Assembly (NCBI RefSeq): GCF_900114845.1
Contig: NZ_FOUK01000005.1
Span: 252,339 to 316,338, forward strand
Origin: Pimelobacter simplex
GTDB taxonomy: Bacteria; Actinomycetota; Actinomycetes; Propionibacteriales; Nocardioidaceae
DNA: 64,000 nucleotides
Direction: 5' to 3'
The position numbers and the translations under genes are program-made. Below, one piece after another: positions 16,925-24,719 of the stretch. The notes under the pieces were generated by a model. That model made no database searches. It was not told the origin of the DNA and was given only the letters and a program-made list of their open reading frames with translations. Each line of letters starts with the position of its first letter. Position 1 is the stretch's first letter.

Positions 16925-17545
16925 GTGACCGACCCGATCAGCGTGCCGGACCGCGGCCCGCAGGACGTCCCCCCGTTCGACCACGACCGCGCCGAGGCCG
17001 CCGTCCGCGAGCTGCTCGCGGCCATCGGCGAGGACCCCGACCGCGAGGGCCTGCGTGAGACGCCGGCCCGGGTGGCCCGGGCCTACGCCGAGCTGACCGC
17101 CGGGCTCCGGATGGCGCCCGAGGACGTGCTCACCACCACGTTCGACCTCGGGCACGACGAGATGGTCCTGGTCCGCGACATCGAGCTGTGGTCGATGTGC
17201 GAGCACCACCTGGTGCCGTTCACCGGCGTCGCCCACGTCGGCTACATCCCGGCCGAGTCCGGCAAGATCACGGGCCTGTCCAAGCTCGCCCGCCTCGTCG
17301 ACCTCTACGCCAAGCGCCCCCAGGTCCAGGAGCGGCTCACCACCCAGGTCGCCGACTCCCTCATGGAGCTGCTCGACGCGCGCGGCGTCATCGTCGTGAT
17401 CGAGGCCGAGCACCTCTGCATGACCATGCGCGGCGTCCGCAAGGCCGGCGCCCGCACCATCACCTCCGCGGTCCGCGGCTCGATGCTGTCCAACGCGACG
17501 ACCCGCGCCGAGGCGATGGCGCTGATCCACAGCCCGCGCGGCTGA
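16925..17545 (+). CDS. folE: GTP cyclohydrolase I
   Basis: 206 residues. Zinc ligands are Cys92 and His95 in MCEHH and Cys165 in EHLCMTMRG. Also typical are GLRETPARVARAYAELT, TGLSKLARLVDLYAKRPQVQERLT and KAGARTITSAVRG. It catalyses the first step of folate synthesis, GTP to dihydroneopterin triphosphate. In related genomes folP, folB and folK follow directly; here they are found 22 kb further on, beyond island 1. The GTG start is seven bases after the ftsH stop. Confidence 0.96.
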   Translation: MTDPISVPDRGPQDVPPFDHDRAEAAVRELLAAIGEDPDREGLRETPARVARAYAELTAGLRMAPEDVLTTTFDLGHDEMVLVRDIELWSMCEHHLVPFTGVAHVGYIPAESGKITGLSKLARLVDLYAKRPQVQERLTTQVADSLMELLDARGVIVVIEAEHLCMTMRGVRKAGARTITSAVRGSMLSNATTRAEAMALIHSPRG

Positions 17546-17560
17546 GCAGCACCCCGCTCC

Positions 17561-18961
17561 TCAGCCCTGCAGGTACGCCACCAGTGCGGCGTCGGCGTCG
17601 GTGCTGACGAAGCCGGTGCCGGCGAGCTTGTCGAGCGCGAGCGTGCTGTGGAGCGGCCGGGGGGAGAGGTCCTTGCCGGCGCCGTACTCGGCGGTGCTGA
17701 CCGTGCTCACCCGGGCGGGGTCGTGGCCGGTGAGCTCGAAGACCCGGCGGGCGTAGGCGGCCCAGGAGCGGGGCTCGCCGCTGTTGGTCACGTTGTAGGT
17801 CCCGTACGGCGCCCCGGTGTCGAGCAGGTGCGCGGTGGCCCGGGCGAGCTCGGGGGTGAAGGTGAGCCGTCCGACCTGGTCGTCGACGACGGACGGGTCG
17901 ACGCCGTCGGCGGCGAGGCGGGCCATGGTCCGGACGAAGTTGTGGCCCTCGCCGATCACCCACGACGTGCGCAGGACGTAGTGGCGCGGGGCGGTGCCGA
18001 CGGCGAGGTCGCCGGCGGCCTTGGTCTGCCCGTAGACGCCGAGGGGGGCGAAGGGCTCGTCCTCGCGGTGCCCGCCCGGGACGGGGGAGCCGTCGAAGAC
18101 GTAGTCGGTCGAGTAGTGGACCAGGGTCAGCCCGCGCGCGGTGGCGATCCGGGCGAGGGCGGCGGGTGCGGCGGCGTTGGCGGCCCAGGCGGCGGCGCGG
18201 CCGTCGTCCTCGGCCCGGTCGACGGCGGTGTAGGCGGCGGCGTTGAGGACGACGCCGTAGTCCTCCCACGGCCACGCGGAGAGCGCGGCCTCGTCGGTGA
18301 GGTCGAGCTCGTCGAGGTCGACCAGGGTGGCGCCGGGGAAGACCCGGGCGAGGGCCCGGCCGAGCTGGCCCCGGGCGCCGGTGATCAGCGTCCGCCGCGG
18401 CGCCAGGGGGGTGACGTCGGGCAGCAGGGGGTTCGCGCGGTCCTTGGCGGAGATCTCGACGTCGGGCGAGTCGAGCGGGATCGGCCACGGGATGGCGGCC
18501 GTCGGGTCGGCGAGGTGGAGCGCGGGGTAGGTGCGGCCGGCGACGAAGTGGTCGTTGACCAGGTACGAGTAGACGGTGCCGTCGGCGAGCGCCTGGTACG
18601 AGTTGCCGACGCCGCGGGGCACGAAGACGGCGACGCTCTCGTCGATCTCGACCGAGTACGTCGTCCCGAAGCTCGCGCCGTCGCGCATGTCGACCCACGC
18701 CGCGAACACCCGCCCGGTGGCGACCGAGACGAGCTTGTCCCACGGCTCGGTGTGGATGCCGCGGGTCGCGCCGCGGGAGGCGTTGAAGCTCATGTTGTTC
18801 TGCACCGGCCCGAAGTCGGGCAGCCCGAGGGCCACCATCTTCGCGCGCTGCCAGTTCTCCTTGAACCAGCCGCGCTCGTCGCGGTGCACCGGCAGCCGTA
18901 CGACGAGCAGCCCCGGGATCGGCGTGGTCTCGACGGCCAGGGTCGCGACAGGCTCGACCAT
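17561..18961 (-). CDS. rfbCD: Fused dTDP-4-dehydrorhamnose 3,5-epimerase/reductase (RmlC-RmlD)
   Basis: 466 residues with two enzymes in one chain. Residues 1-185 are an RmlC-type cupin: GWFKENWQRAKM, RGIHTEPWDKLV with the catalytic histidine, and VPRGVGNSYQAL. Residues 190-466 are RmlD: the NAD(P) loop GARGQLGRAL, VLNAAAYTAVDRAE and YGQTKAAGD with the Tyr/Lys pair. Together they turn dTDP-4-keto-6-deoxyglucose into dTDP-L-rhamnose. The ATG at 18961 was chosen; a GTG at 18973 that overlaps the rfbB stop (GTGA) would add four residues. Such fusions are known in actinobacteria. It runs convergent to folE, 15 bases away, and marks the edge of island 1. Confidence 0.88.
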   Translation of the reverse strand: MVEPVATLAVETTPIPGLLVVRLPVHRDERGWFKENWQRAKMVALGLPDFGPVQNNMSFNASRGATRGIHTEPWDKLVSVATGRVFAAWVDMRDGASFGTTYSVEIDESVAVFVPRGVGNSYQALADGTVYSYLVNDHFVAGRTYPALHLADPTAAIPWPIPLDSPDVEISAKDRANPLLPDVTPLAPRRTLITGARGQLGRALARVFPGATLVDLDELDLTDEAALSAWPWEDYGVVLNAAAYTAVDRAEDDGRAAAWAANAAAPAALARIATARGLTLVHYSTDYVFDGSPVPGGHREDEPFAPLGVYGQTKAAGDLAVGTAPRHYVLRTSWVIGEGHNFVRTMARLAADGVDPSVVDDQVGRLTFTPELARATAHLLDTGAPYGTYNVTNSGEPRSWAAYARRVFELTGHDPARVSTVSTAEYGAGKDLSPRPLHSTLALDKLAGTGFVSTDADAALVAYLQG

Positions 18962-18969
18962 CGGAGGGA

Positions 18970-19965
18970 TCACTGCCCCTTGGCCGCGTAGGCGGCCTCG
19001 GTCGCGTCCTTGCCCGGCCGCCACCACGCCTCGTGCTCGCGGTACCACGCGACGGTCTGCGCGAGCCCGGCCTCGAAGTCGCCGTACTGCGGGACCCAGC
19101 CGAGCTCGGTGCGCAGCTTGCCGGCGTCGATCGCGTAGCGCAGGTCGTGCCCGGCGCGGTCGGTGACGTGCTCGAAGTCGTCGGGGTCGCGGCCCATCAG
19201 CTGCAGGATCAGCCGCACCACCTCGAGGTTCGACCGCTCGCCCTCGGCGCCGATCAGGTAGGTCTCACCGATCCGCCCCTTCTCGAGGATGGTGAGCACG
19301 GCGGAGGAGTGGTCCTCGGTGTGGATCCAGTCGCGCACGTTCTCGCCGGAGCCGTAGAGCTTGGGCCGGCGGCCGTCGAGCACCTCGGTGATCTGGCGTG
19401 GGATGAACTTCTCGACGTGCTGCCACGGCCCGTAGTTGTTGGAGCAGTTCGAGATCGTCGCCCGCACGCCGAAGCTGCGCACCCATGCGCGCACCAGGTG
19501 GTCCGAGCCCGCCTTCGACGCCGAGTACGGCGACGACGGGGTGTAGGGGGTGTCCTCGGTGAACTTCTTCGGGTCGTCGAGCGCCAGGTCGCCGTACACC
19601 TCGTCGGTGGAGACGTGGTGCAGCCGCACGTCGGCCTTGCGGACCGCCTCGAGCAGCGTGAACGTGCCCAGCAGGTTGGTCCGGATGAACGGTGACGGGT
19701 CGTCGAGCGAGTTGTCGTTGTGCGACTCCGCCGCGTAGTGGACGACGACGTCGTGCTCGGCCACCAGCGGCTCGACCACCTCGGCGTCCGCGACGTCGCC
19801 GACCACGAGCCGGACCCGGTCGCCCGGCAGCCCGGCCAGCGCCTCGCGGCTCGCGGCGTAGGTCAGCTTGTCGAGCACCGTCACCGTGGCGTCGGTGTGC
19901 CGGACGAGGTGGTGGACGAAGTTGGAGCCGATGAACCCGGCTCCGCCAGTGACGAGGATCTGCAC
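18970..19965 (-). CDS. rfbB: dTDP-glucose 4,6-dehydratase
   Basis: 331-residue short-chain dehydrogenase-type enzyme. NAD loop TGGAGFIGSN near residues 6-15, HYAAESHNDNSL, HVSTDEVYGD and the catalytic YSASKAGSD, NCSNNYGPWQHVEKFIP and YGSGENVRDWIHTEDH are all diagnostic of RmlB. It makes dTDP-4-keto-6-deoxy-D-glucose from the product of RmlA. The GTG at 19965 was chosen because it gives the standard N-terminus MQILVTGGAG and has a TAnnnT box 6 nt upstream. The downstream rfbCD gene overlaps or abuts its stop. Confidence 0.95.
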   Translation of the reverse strand: MQILVTGGAGFIGSNFVHHLVRHTDATVTVLDKLTYAASREALAGLPGDRVRLVVGDVADAEVVEPLVAEHDVVVHYAAESHNDNSLDDPSPFIRTNLLGTFTLLEAVRKADVRLHHVSTDEVYGDLALDDPKKFTEDTPYTPSSPYSASKAGSDHLVRAWVRSFGVRATISNCSNNYGPWQHVEKFIPRQITEVLDGRRPKLYGSGENVRDWIHTEDHSSAVLTILEKGRIGETYLIGAEGERSNLEVVRLILQLMGRDPDDFEHVTDRAGHDLRYAIDAGKLRTELGWVPQYGDFEAGLAQTVAWYREHEAWWRPGKDATEAAYAAKGQ

Positions 19966-19971
19966 GCCGCC

Positions 19972-19977
19972 AGTGTA
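19972..19977 (-). promoter_or_regulatory. -10 box TACACT for leaderless rfbB
   Basis: On the minus strand, TACACT ends 6 nt before the GTG of rfbB at 19965. It drives rfbB-rfbCD away from rfbA, which faces the other way. Confidence 0.5.
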
Positions 19978-20131
19978 GGAAGGGTGGTGAGTCGAGCACC
20001 GAGTCGGGAGACCCGTGAGCCGCCCGGCGTCGCGCTCGCCGATGCCCGTGGGCGCGCGCGCCCGGCACGGTCCACACTGTGACCCTGGACCCGGCTGACA
20101 CGCCCGGCGGAGACGAGACGGAGAAACAACT

Positions 20132-21031
20132 ATGCGCGGGATCATTCTGGCCGGAGGCACGGGCAGCCGACTGCACCCGATCACCCATGCCGTGAGCAAG
20201 CAGCTGATGCCGGTCTACGACAAGCCGATGATCTACTACCCGTTGTCGACGCTCATGCTCGCCGGCATCCGCGAGGTCCTCGTCATCACGACCCCGCACG
20301 AGGCCGACCAGTTCCGGCGCCTGCTCGGCGACGGCAGCCACCTCGGCATCACGATCACCTACGCGGTGCAGCCCTCGCCCGACGGACTGGCCCAGGCGTT
20401 CCTCATCGGCGAGGAGCACCTCGACGGCGGCGGCGCGGGGCTGGTCCTCGGCGACAACCTCTTCTACGGCGCCGGTCTGGGCACCCGGCTGCGCCGGTTC
20501 GCCGATCTCGACGGCGCCGCGGTGTTCGGCTACCGCGTGGCCGACCCGACGGCGTACGGCGTCGTCGAGTTCGACGGCGAGGGACGCGCGCTGTCGCTCG
20601 AGGAGAAGCCCGAGCGCCCCCGCAGCCGGTACGCCGTCCCCGGCCTCTACTTCTACGGGTCCGATGTCGTCGCCAAGGCCCGCACGCTCAAGCCGTCGCC
20701 GCGGGGCGAGCTCGAGATCACCGACCTCAACCGGCTCTACCTCGACGAGGGACGCCTGCAGGTCGAGGTGCTGCCGCGCGGCTCCGCGTGGCTCGACACG
20801 GGAACGTTCGACGACCTCAACGATGCGAGCAACTACATGCGCGCGCTCGAGGCCCGGCAGGGCACGAAGGTCGGTGCGCCCGAGGAGGTCGCCTGGCGCC
20901 TGGGCTTCATCGACGACGCCGAGCTGGAGGAGCTCGCCCGGCCGCTGCTCAAGAGCGGCTATGGTCGGTACCTGCTCGACCTCGTGACCGAGGCCCGCAG
21001 TGACATCCCGCCAGAAGCCCCCGTGGTCTAG
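20132..21031 (+). CDS. rfbA: Glucose-1-phosphate thymidylyltransferase
   Basis: 299 residues. The nucleotidyl-transfer signature GGTGSRLHPIT is at residues 8-18, followed by VSKQLMPVYDKPMIYYPLS, LGDNLFYG and EEKPERPRS, all standard for RmlA. It makes dTDP-glucose from dTTP and glucose 1-phosphate. It is divergent from rfbB-rfbCD across a 166-bp gap, giving a compact dTDP-L-rhamnose set. A GGAGA stretch 9 nt upstream of the ATG serves as ribosome-binding site. The gene just downstream shares its transcript (12 bp apart). Confidence 0.95.
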   Translation: MRGIILAGGTGSRLHPITHAVSKQLMPVYDKPMIYYPLSTLMLAGIREVLVITTPHEADQFRRLLGDGSHLGITITYAVQPSPDGLAQAFLIGEEHLDGGGAGLVLGDNLFYGAGLGTRLRRFADLDGAAVFGYRVADPTAYGVVEFDGEGRALSLEEKPERPRSRYAVPGLYFYGSDVVAKARTLKPSPRGELEITDLNRLYLDEGRLQVEVLPRGSAWLDTGTFDDLNDASNYMRALEARQGTKVGAPEEVAWRLGFIDDAELEELARPLLKSGYGRYLLDLVTEARSDIPPEAPVV

Positions 21032-21042
21032 GAGGACCCCCC

Positions 21043-22257
21043 ATGAGTCGGATCGCCAGGCGCCTCGTGCTGCTGGTCGCAGTCGCCCTCACGACGTCGG
21101 TGCTGGTCGTGGCCGGGGGCGGGGACTCCCGCGCCGCCACCCCGTCGCACCTTCCCGGGGTCTTCGCCGTGGCGATCAAGGGAGAGGTCGCGGGCACCAC
21201 GGGTGCCGACCGGCGCCAGCTCGGACGGCTGGCGTTGTACGACTTCCGAGCCGACGGGACGGTGACCGAGCGGTACTGGGCCTGGAACACCGCCACCGAC
21301 ACCCCGGCGTCGGCATGGGGCTCGTCCTCGAACAACTACTGCATCACCTACGTCGGGGTCCCGACGGGCGGTACCCCGCAGCCCGACTCCAGCTCGGCAC
21401 CGCTGTGTCGCGTCGAGTTCCACGACAACATCAACACTCCGGCGCTCGAGGGCGAGCCCTCGTCGTTGACCGGCACGTACACGAACGTGACCTCCCCGGG
21501 CGTCGCTCCGGTCGATGGTGACGTCATCCAGGTCACCTGGGCCGGAGGCGCCGGTGTCGAGCGCTGGCGCTACGCGTTCAGCAACGACAAGATCGCCAAG
21601 ATCGAGATGATCTACTTCGACAAGTTCCAGGCGCCCAACGACTTCTACGCGGCGCAGCCCACCTACGCGCTCCGTGACCAGCAGGCGGTCAACGCCGGCT
21701 GGGGCTGGGGCGCGGCAGGCACGACGCTCAAGGGTGGCCTCGGAACCGAGGCGATCCGGGACGAGGTCGTGTCGCAGGGACCGGCGATCACCGGATGCCA
21801 GAAGTTCTGGAACAACTTCTACGGAAACCCCGTGCGCAGCAACACCCAGGTCAACAACCCCACCGAGTGCGGAGAGATCATCTCCCTCGGCAGCTACACG
21901 CTCACGACGGCGACCTGGCCGAAGCTGCGCTACGTCACCGGTCTGCCCTGCGTCAACGGGGGAGCGGTGTACCGCTACTTCTCGGCTCTCGACGCCAACA
22001 CGCAGGTGGCGTCGGTGACGGACCGGCGCATCCAGTCCGTCGTCGAGCACGACTTCAACTGCAACGGACGTATCTCGGACAACTTCGGCCACACCCAGAT
22101 GGGCCTGCAGATCATCGATGCCGATGGCCGGTTCGCAGGCGTCGTCATGATCCAGGACCAGTACAACGGCAACCCGGCGCCCTTGAACTACGACAGCATC
22201 GGTGCGTCGTACTTCGTCACCCGCAGCGTGAACGAGGCCGACCCGACCGTGCGTTGA
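21043..22257 (+). CDS. Secreted protein of unknown function
   Basis: 404 residues. A clear signal peptide (positive SRIARR, then a hydrophobic stretch LVLLVAVALTTSVLVVA) is probably cut near residue 31 (RAA-TP). The mature part is rich in Tyr, Trp, Asn, Thr and Gly, has about six cysteines that could pair, and ends without a membrane anchor. Motifs such as ITGCQKFWNNFYGNPV and VEHDFNCNGRISDNFGHTQ are distinctive, but I do not recognise a family. GGAGG lies 7 nt upstream of the ATG, and the gene follows rfbA by 11 bases, so it is probably co-transcribed with a rhamnose gene. Base composition is less GC-extreme than its neighbours. An exported wall or matrix protein is possible. Confidence 0.7.
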   Translation: MSRIARRLVLLVAVALTTSVLVVAGGGDSRAATPSHLPGVFAVAIKGEVAGTTGADRRQLGRLALYDFRADGTVTERYWAWNTATDTPASAWGSSSNNYCITYVGVPTGGTPQPDSSSAPLCRVEFHDNINTPALEGEPSSLTGTYTNVTSPGVAPVDGDVIQVTWAGGAGVERWRYAFSNDKIAKIEMIYFDKFQAPNDFYAAQPTYALRDQQAVNAGWGWGAAGTTLKGGLGTEAIRDEVVSQGPAITGCQKFWNNFYGNPVRSNTQVNNPTECGEIISLGSYTLTTATWPKLRYVTGLPCVNGGAVYRYFSALDANTQVASVTDRRIQSVVEHDFNCNGRISDNFGHTQMGLQIIDADGRFAGVVMIQDQYNGNPAPLNYDSIGASYFVTRSVNEADPTVR

Positions 22258-22279
22258 TGAGGGCATCGTCAAGTTTCCG

Positions 22280-22299
22280 CGGATCCTCTGACGGATCCG
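22280..22299. other. Stem-loop between the secreted protein gene and a glycosyltransferase gene
   Basis: CGGATCC and GGATCCG form a 7-bp perfect stem around TCTGAC. It lies 22 bases after the preceding stop and 12 bases before the -10 box of the next gene. It could end or attenuate the rfbA transcript, but no T-run follows. Confidence 0.35.
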
Positions 22300-22310
22300 T
22301 CACGGCCGCC

Positions 22311-22316
22311 TAGCCT
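22311..22316 (+). promoter_or_regulatory. -10 box TAGCCT for a leaderless glycosyltransferase gene
   Basis: TAGCCT is 7 nt upstream of the ATG at 22324 with no ribosome-binding site between. Confidence 0.5.
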
Positions 22317-22323
22317 CCCAGCC

Positions 22324-23589
22324 ATGCGTGTGCTCCAGGCTCCGGTGAACATCGCGAACCAGGCGTGGGGCCTGGCGCAGGGCCTACGTGCGCGCGGCCA
22401 CGAGGTCGAGGTGTGGGAGTACGGCACCAGCACCTACGACTACCCCTGCGACCGCCGCATCGACGTGTCGGCGGGGATGCCGGCCTACCTGGCTGCGCTT
22501 CAGGACGCCCTCCAGGGTGGCTTCGACGTCGTCCACCTCCACTTCGCGCGGTCGCTGGTGCCCGAGGGGCACTCCCTCCCCGCGTACTGGGATCTGCCCC
22601 TGTGGCGCGCGATGGGGGTGAGCGTCGTCGCCACCTTCCACGGGACCGACGTCCGGTTGCGCAGCCACCACCTCCAGGAGGACGAGTGGAGCTTCTACCG
22701 CTTCGCCGACGTGCCCTCCTACGAGGACCTGATCGCCGACCGGCTCCGGGTCATCCGTGCCTATGCGTCGCACCTGACCGTGGGCAGCGTCCTCGACCTG
22801 CCGTACGTCGAGGACGCGGTCTACCTGCCGAAGGTGATCGACACCGAGGACCTGGTCGCGCCTCCGTTGCGCACTGACGTACGCCGTCCGGTGATCGCGC
22901 ACGCGCCGAGCCGACGGGCGCTCAAGGGCACCGACATGGTGCTGGCCGGTCTGGACCGGCTGCGGGCCGAGGGCCTGGCGTTCGACGTCGACCTCATCGA
23001 GGGCGTCGACAACGCGGAGGCGGTCGCGCGACTGGCGCGGGCCGACATCGTGGTCGAGAAGGTGCTGGGTGGCGATGTCGGGGTGACGTCGATGGAGGCG
23101 ATGGCGCTCGGCCGGGTCGCGGTGACCCGGATCCGGGACCAGGTGCGGGCCCAGCATCCCGACCTGCCGGCGGTCAGCGCGGACCCGGACACGTTCGCCG
23201 ACGTGCTGCGCGACCTGCTGAGCGATCCCGAGCGCCGGGCCCGGCTCGGTCAGGAGGGGCGGGCGTACGTCGAGCGGGTGCACGGCCTCGAGGCCGGCGG
23301 GCGCCGGCTGGAGGAGCTCTACCAGCGCAAGGGGCGCGGCCCGGCTGTCGGCTACCCGGGCTGGCCACTGCCCGCCACGGACGCGCGGCTCGCCGCGGCC
23401 GAGCGCGCGCTGACCCGGGCCCGGGCCGCCGCCCAGCGTCGCCGCGGCCGGATCCAGGCGCTGCGCGCGAACCTGGACGCCGCGCGGACCGAGCGGGACC
23501 TGGCGGTCGACGAGCTGGCGCGGCTGCGTGACAGCCTCGCCGAGCAACCCGAGCGGGCCCGCCGATTCGGGCGGCCCCGCCGGGGCTAG
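22324..23589 (+). CDS. GT4-like glycosyltransferase with C-terminal coiled coil
   Basis: 421 residues. The N-terminal Rossmann half has VNIANQAWGLAQGLRARGH, VHLHFARS and VATFHGTDVRLR. The C-terminal half has IAHAPSRRALKGTDMVLAGL and the nucleotide-sugar motif region VVEKVLGGDVGVTSMEAMALGR with the acidic ExxAxG-type glutamate. This is a GT-B fold. After residue 355 a charged coiled coil (AAERALTRARAAAQRRRGRIQALRANL in part) extends the protein. Donor and acceptor are unknown; a role in the surface polymer of island 1 is inferred from context. Its APSRR-KGTD segment is also found in the second half of the 872-residue glycosyltransferase at 30881-33499. Confidence 0.75.
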   Translation: MRVLQAPVNIANQAWGLAQGLRARGHEVEVWEYGTSTYDYPCDRRIDVSAGMPAYLAALQDALQGGFDVVHLHFARSLVPEGHSLPAYWDLPLWRAMGVSVVATFHGTDVRLRSHHLQEDEWSFYRFADVPSYEDLIADRLRVIRAYASHLTVGSVLDLPYVEDAVYLPKVIDTEDLVAPPLRTDVRRPVIAHAPSRRALKGTDMVLAGLDRLRAEGLAFDVDLIEGVDNAEAVARLARADIVVEKVLGGDVGVTSMEAMALGRVAVTRIRDQVRAQHPDLPAVSADPDTFADVLRDLLSDPERRARLGQEGRAYVERVHGLEAGGRRLEELYQRKGRGPAVGYPGWPLPATDARLAAAERALTRARAAAQRRRGRIQALRANLDAARTERDLAVDELARLRDSLAEQPERARRFGRPRRG

Positions 23590-23624
23590 GAGCGCACTGC
23601 TTAGGGCTGGAGACCTGGCTGTTC

Positions 23625-23630
23625 TAGGCT
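23625..23630 (+). promoter_or_regulatory. -10 box TAGGCT for a leaderless acyltransferase gene
   Basis: TAGGCT is 6 nt upstream of the GTG at 23637; the gap holds no ribosome-binding site. Confidence 0.5.
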
Positions 23631-23636
23631 GCGCCG

Positions 23637-24719
23637 GTGACGACAGCGGTCTCGGAAGAAGTCTCCCCACGCCCCTACCGGTGGGATCTCGACGTCCTCC
23701 GGATCATGGCGATCCTCGGTGTGCTCGCGATCCACATCTTCGGGCTGATCCTCGGTGAGGAGCAGCTGCGAGGCACGAGCACCTGGTACTTCGGGCTGAT
23801 CATCGACCTTGGCAGCACCTGGTGCGTGCCGGTCTTCGTGATGATCAGCGGGGCGCTCCTGCTCGACCCGCGGGCGCACGTGGGTGGTCCCGGCATCTTC
23901 CTGCGCAAGCGCGCACTGCGGCTGGTGCCGGCGCTCGTGGTGTGGCACCTCGTCTACCTGCTGCTGGTGCGCCGGGTGTTCTTCGACGACCGGCCGACGA
24001 TCGAGAACGTGCTGCTCCAGCTGATCGACGGCCGCATCTTCACCGCCCTCTACTTCCTGTGGCTCATCCTCGGCCTGTACCTCGTCGCGCCGGTGCTGGC
24101 CGCCTTCCTGGCTGACGGCGGTCGCAAGCGGGCCGTCGTCACCGCGGTCGTGGCCTCGGCGTGGACAGCCGTGATCCTCGCGCTCCCGGGCATCACCACC
24201 GAACTGGGGTCGCCGCGGCCGCGCGGCGACAACATCGTGATCATGTTCCTTCCTTACATCGGCATCTTCGTCGCCGGGTACGCCTGGCGCGAGCCGCAGC
24301 GGCACGGCTGGCGATGGCTGTGGACCGGCGCGCTCGCCGTCGCACTGATGGCCGAGACGATCTGGCAGTACAACGTGCGCCCCGACCACACGTGGCTCCA
24401 GGCGCTGAGTCCCGTTGCCTACTTCAGCCCCCTTGTCGTCATCGCGTCGGTCTGCCTGTTCGTCTGCGTGATCGACCTGTGCAGCCGCGTCGAACTGCCC
24501 GACCGCGCGCAGCGGGTGCTGCGCTCGCTGGGTGCCGCGACGTTCGGCGTCTTCCTGTGCCACCTCGTCTTCTACTCGGTGTTCCGCCGTTGGTACCCCG
24601 ATTTCTGGGCCGACCCGCGCCCGGTCGCGAAGATCCAGATGTACGTCGCGATCGTCGTCCTGTCGTTCGCGCTGAGCCTGGTCGCGCGCAAGGTGCCGGT
24701 GCTGCGGCGGGTGTTCTGA
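23637..24719 (+). CDS. Acyltransferase-3 family membrane protein (WecH/YiaH-like)
   Basis: 360 residues with about ten hydrophobic segments. The N-terminal WDLDVLRIMAILGVLAIHIF carries the family's catalytic histidine at the end of the first helix, and a FVMISGALLLDP motif follows in helix 2-3, a variant of the FFxISGF block. The family transfers acetyl or other acyl groups to sugars at the membrane. It overlaps the next acyltransferase gene by one base (TGATG), so the two are co-translated. Substrate unknown; O-acetylation of the island 1 glycan is inferred. Confidence 0.8.
   Translation: MTTAVSEEVSPRPYRWDLDVLRIMAILGVLAIHIFGLILGEEQLRGTSTWYFGLIIDLGSTWCVPVFVMISGALLLDPRAHVGGPGIFLRKRALRLVPALVVWHLVYLLLVRRVFFDDRPTIENVLLQLIDGRIFTALYFLWLILGLYLVAPVLAAFLADGGRKRAVVTAVVASAWTAVILALPGITTELGSPRPRGDNIVIMFLPYIGIFVAGYAWREPQRHGWRWLWTGALAVALMAETIWQYNVRPDHTWLQALSPVAYFSPLVVIASVCLFVCVIDLCSRVELPDRAQRVLRSLGAATFGVFLCHLVFYSVFRRWYPDFWADPRPVAKIQMYVAIVVLSFALSLVARKVPVLRRVF

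Noticed and set aside
17546..17560. Attachment site or integration scar at the left edge of island 1
   Set aside because: Only 15 bp separate folE and rfbCD, with no repeat matching the other edge and no tRNA or integrase.
20078..20131. Promoter for rfbA
   Set aside because: Transcription must start in this gap, but no TAnnnT box at a sensible distance could be chosen over others, so none is listed.
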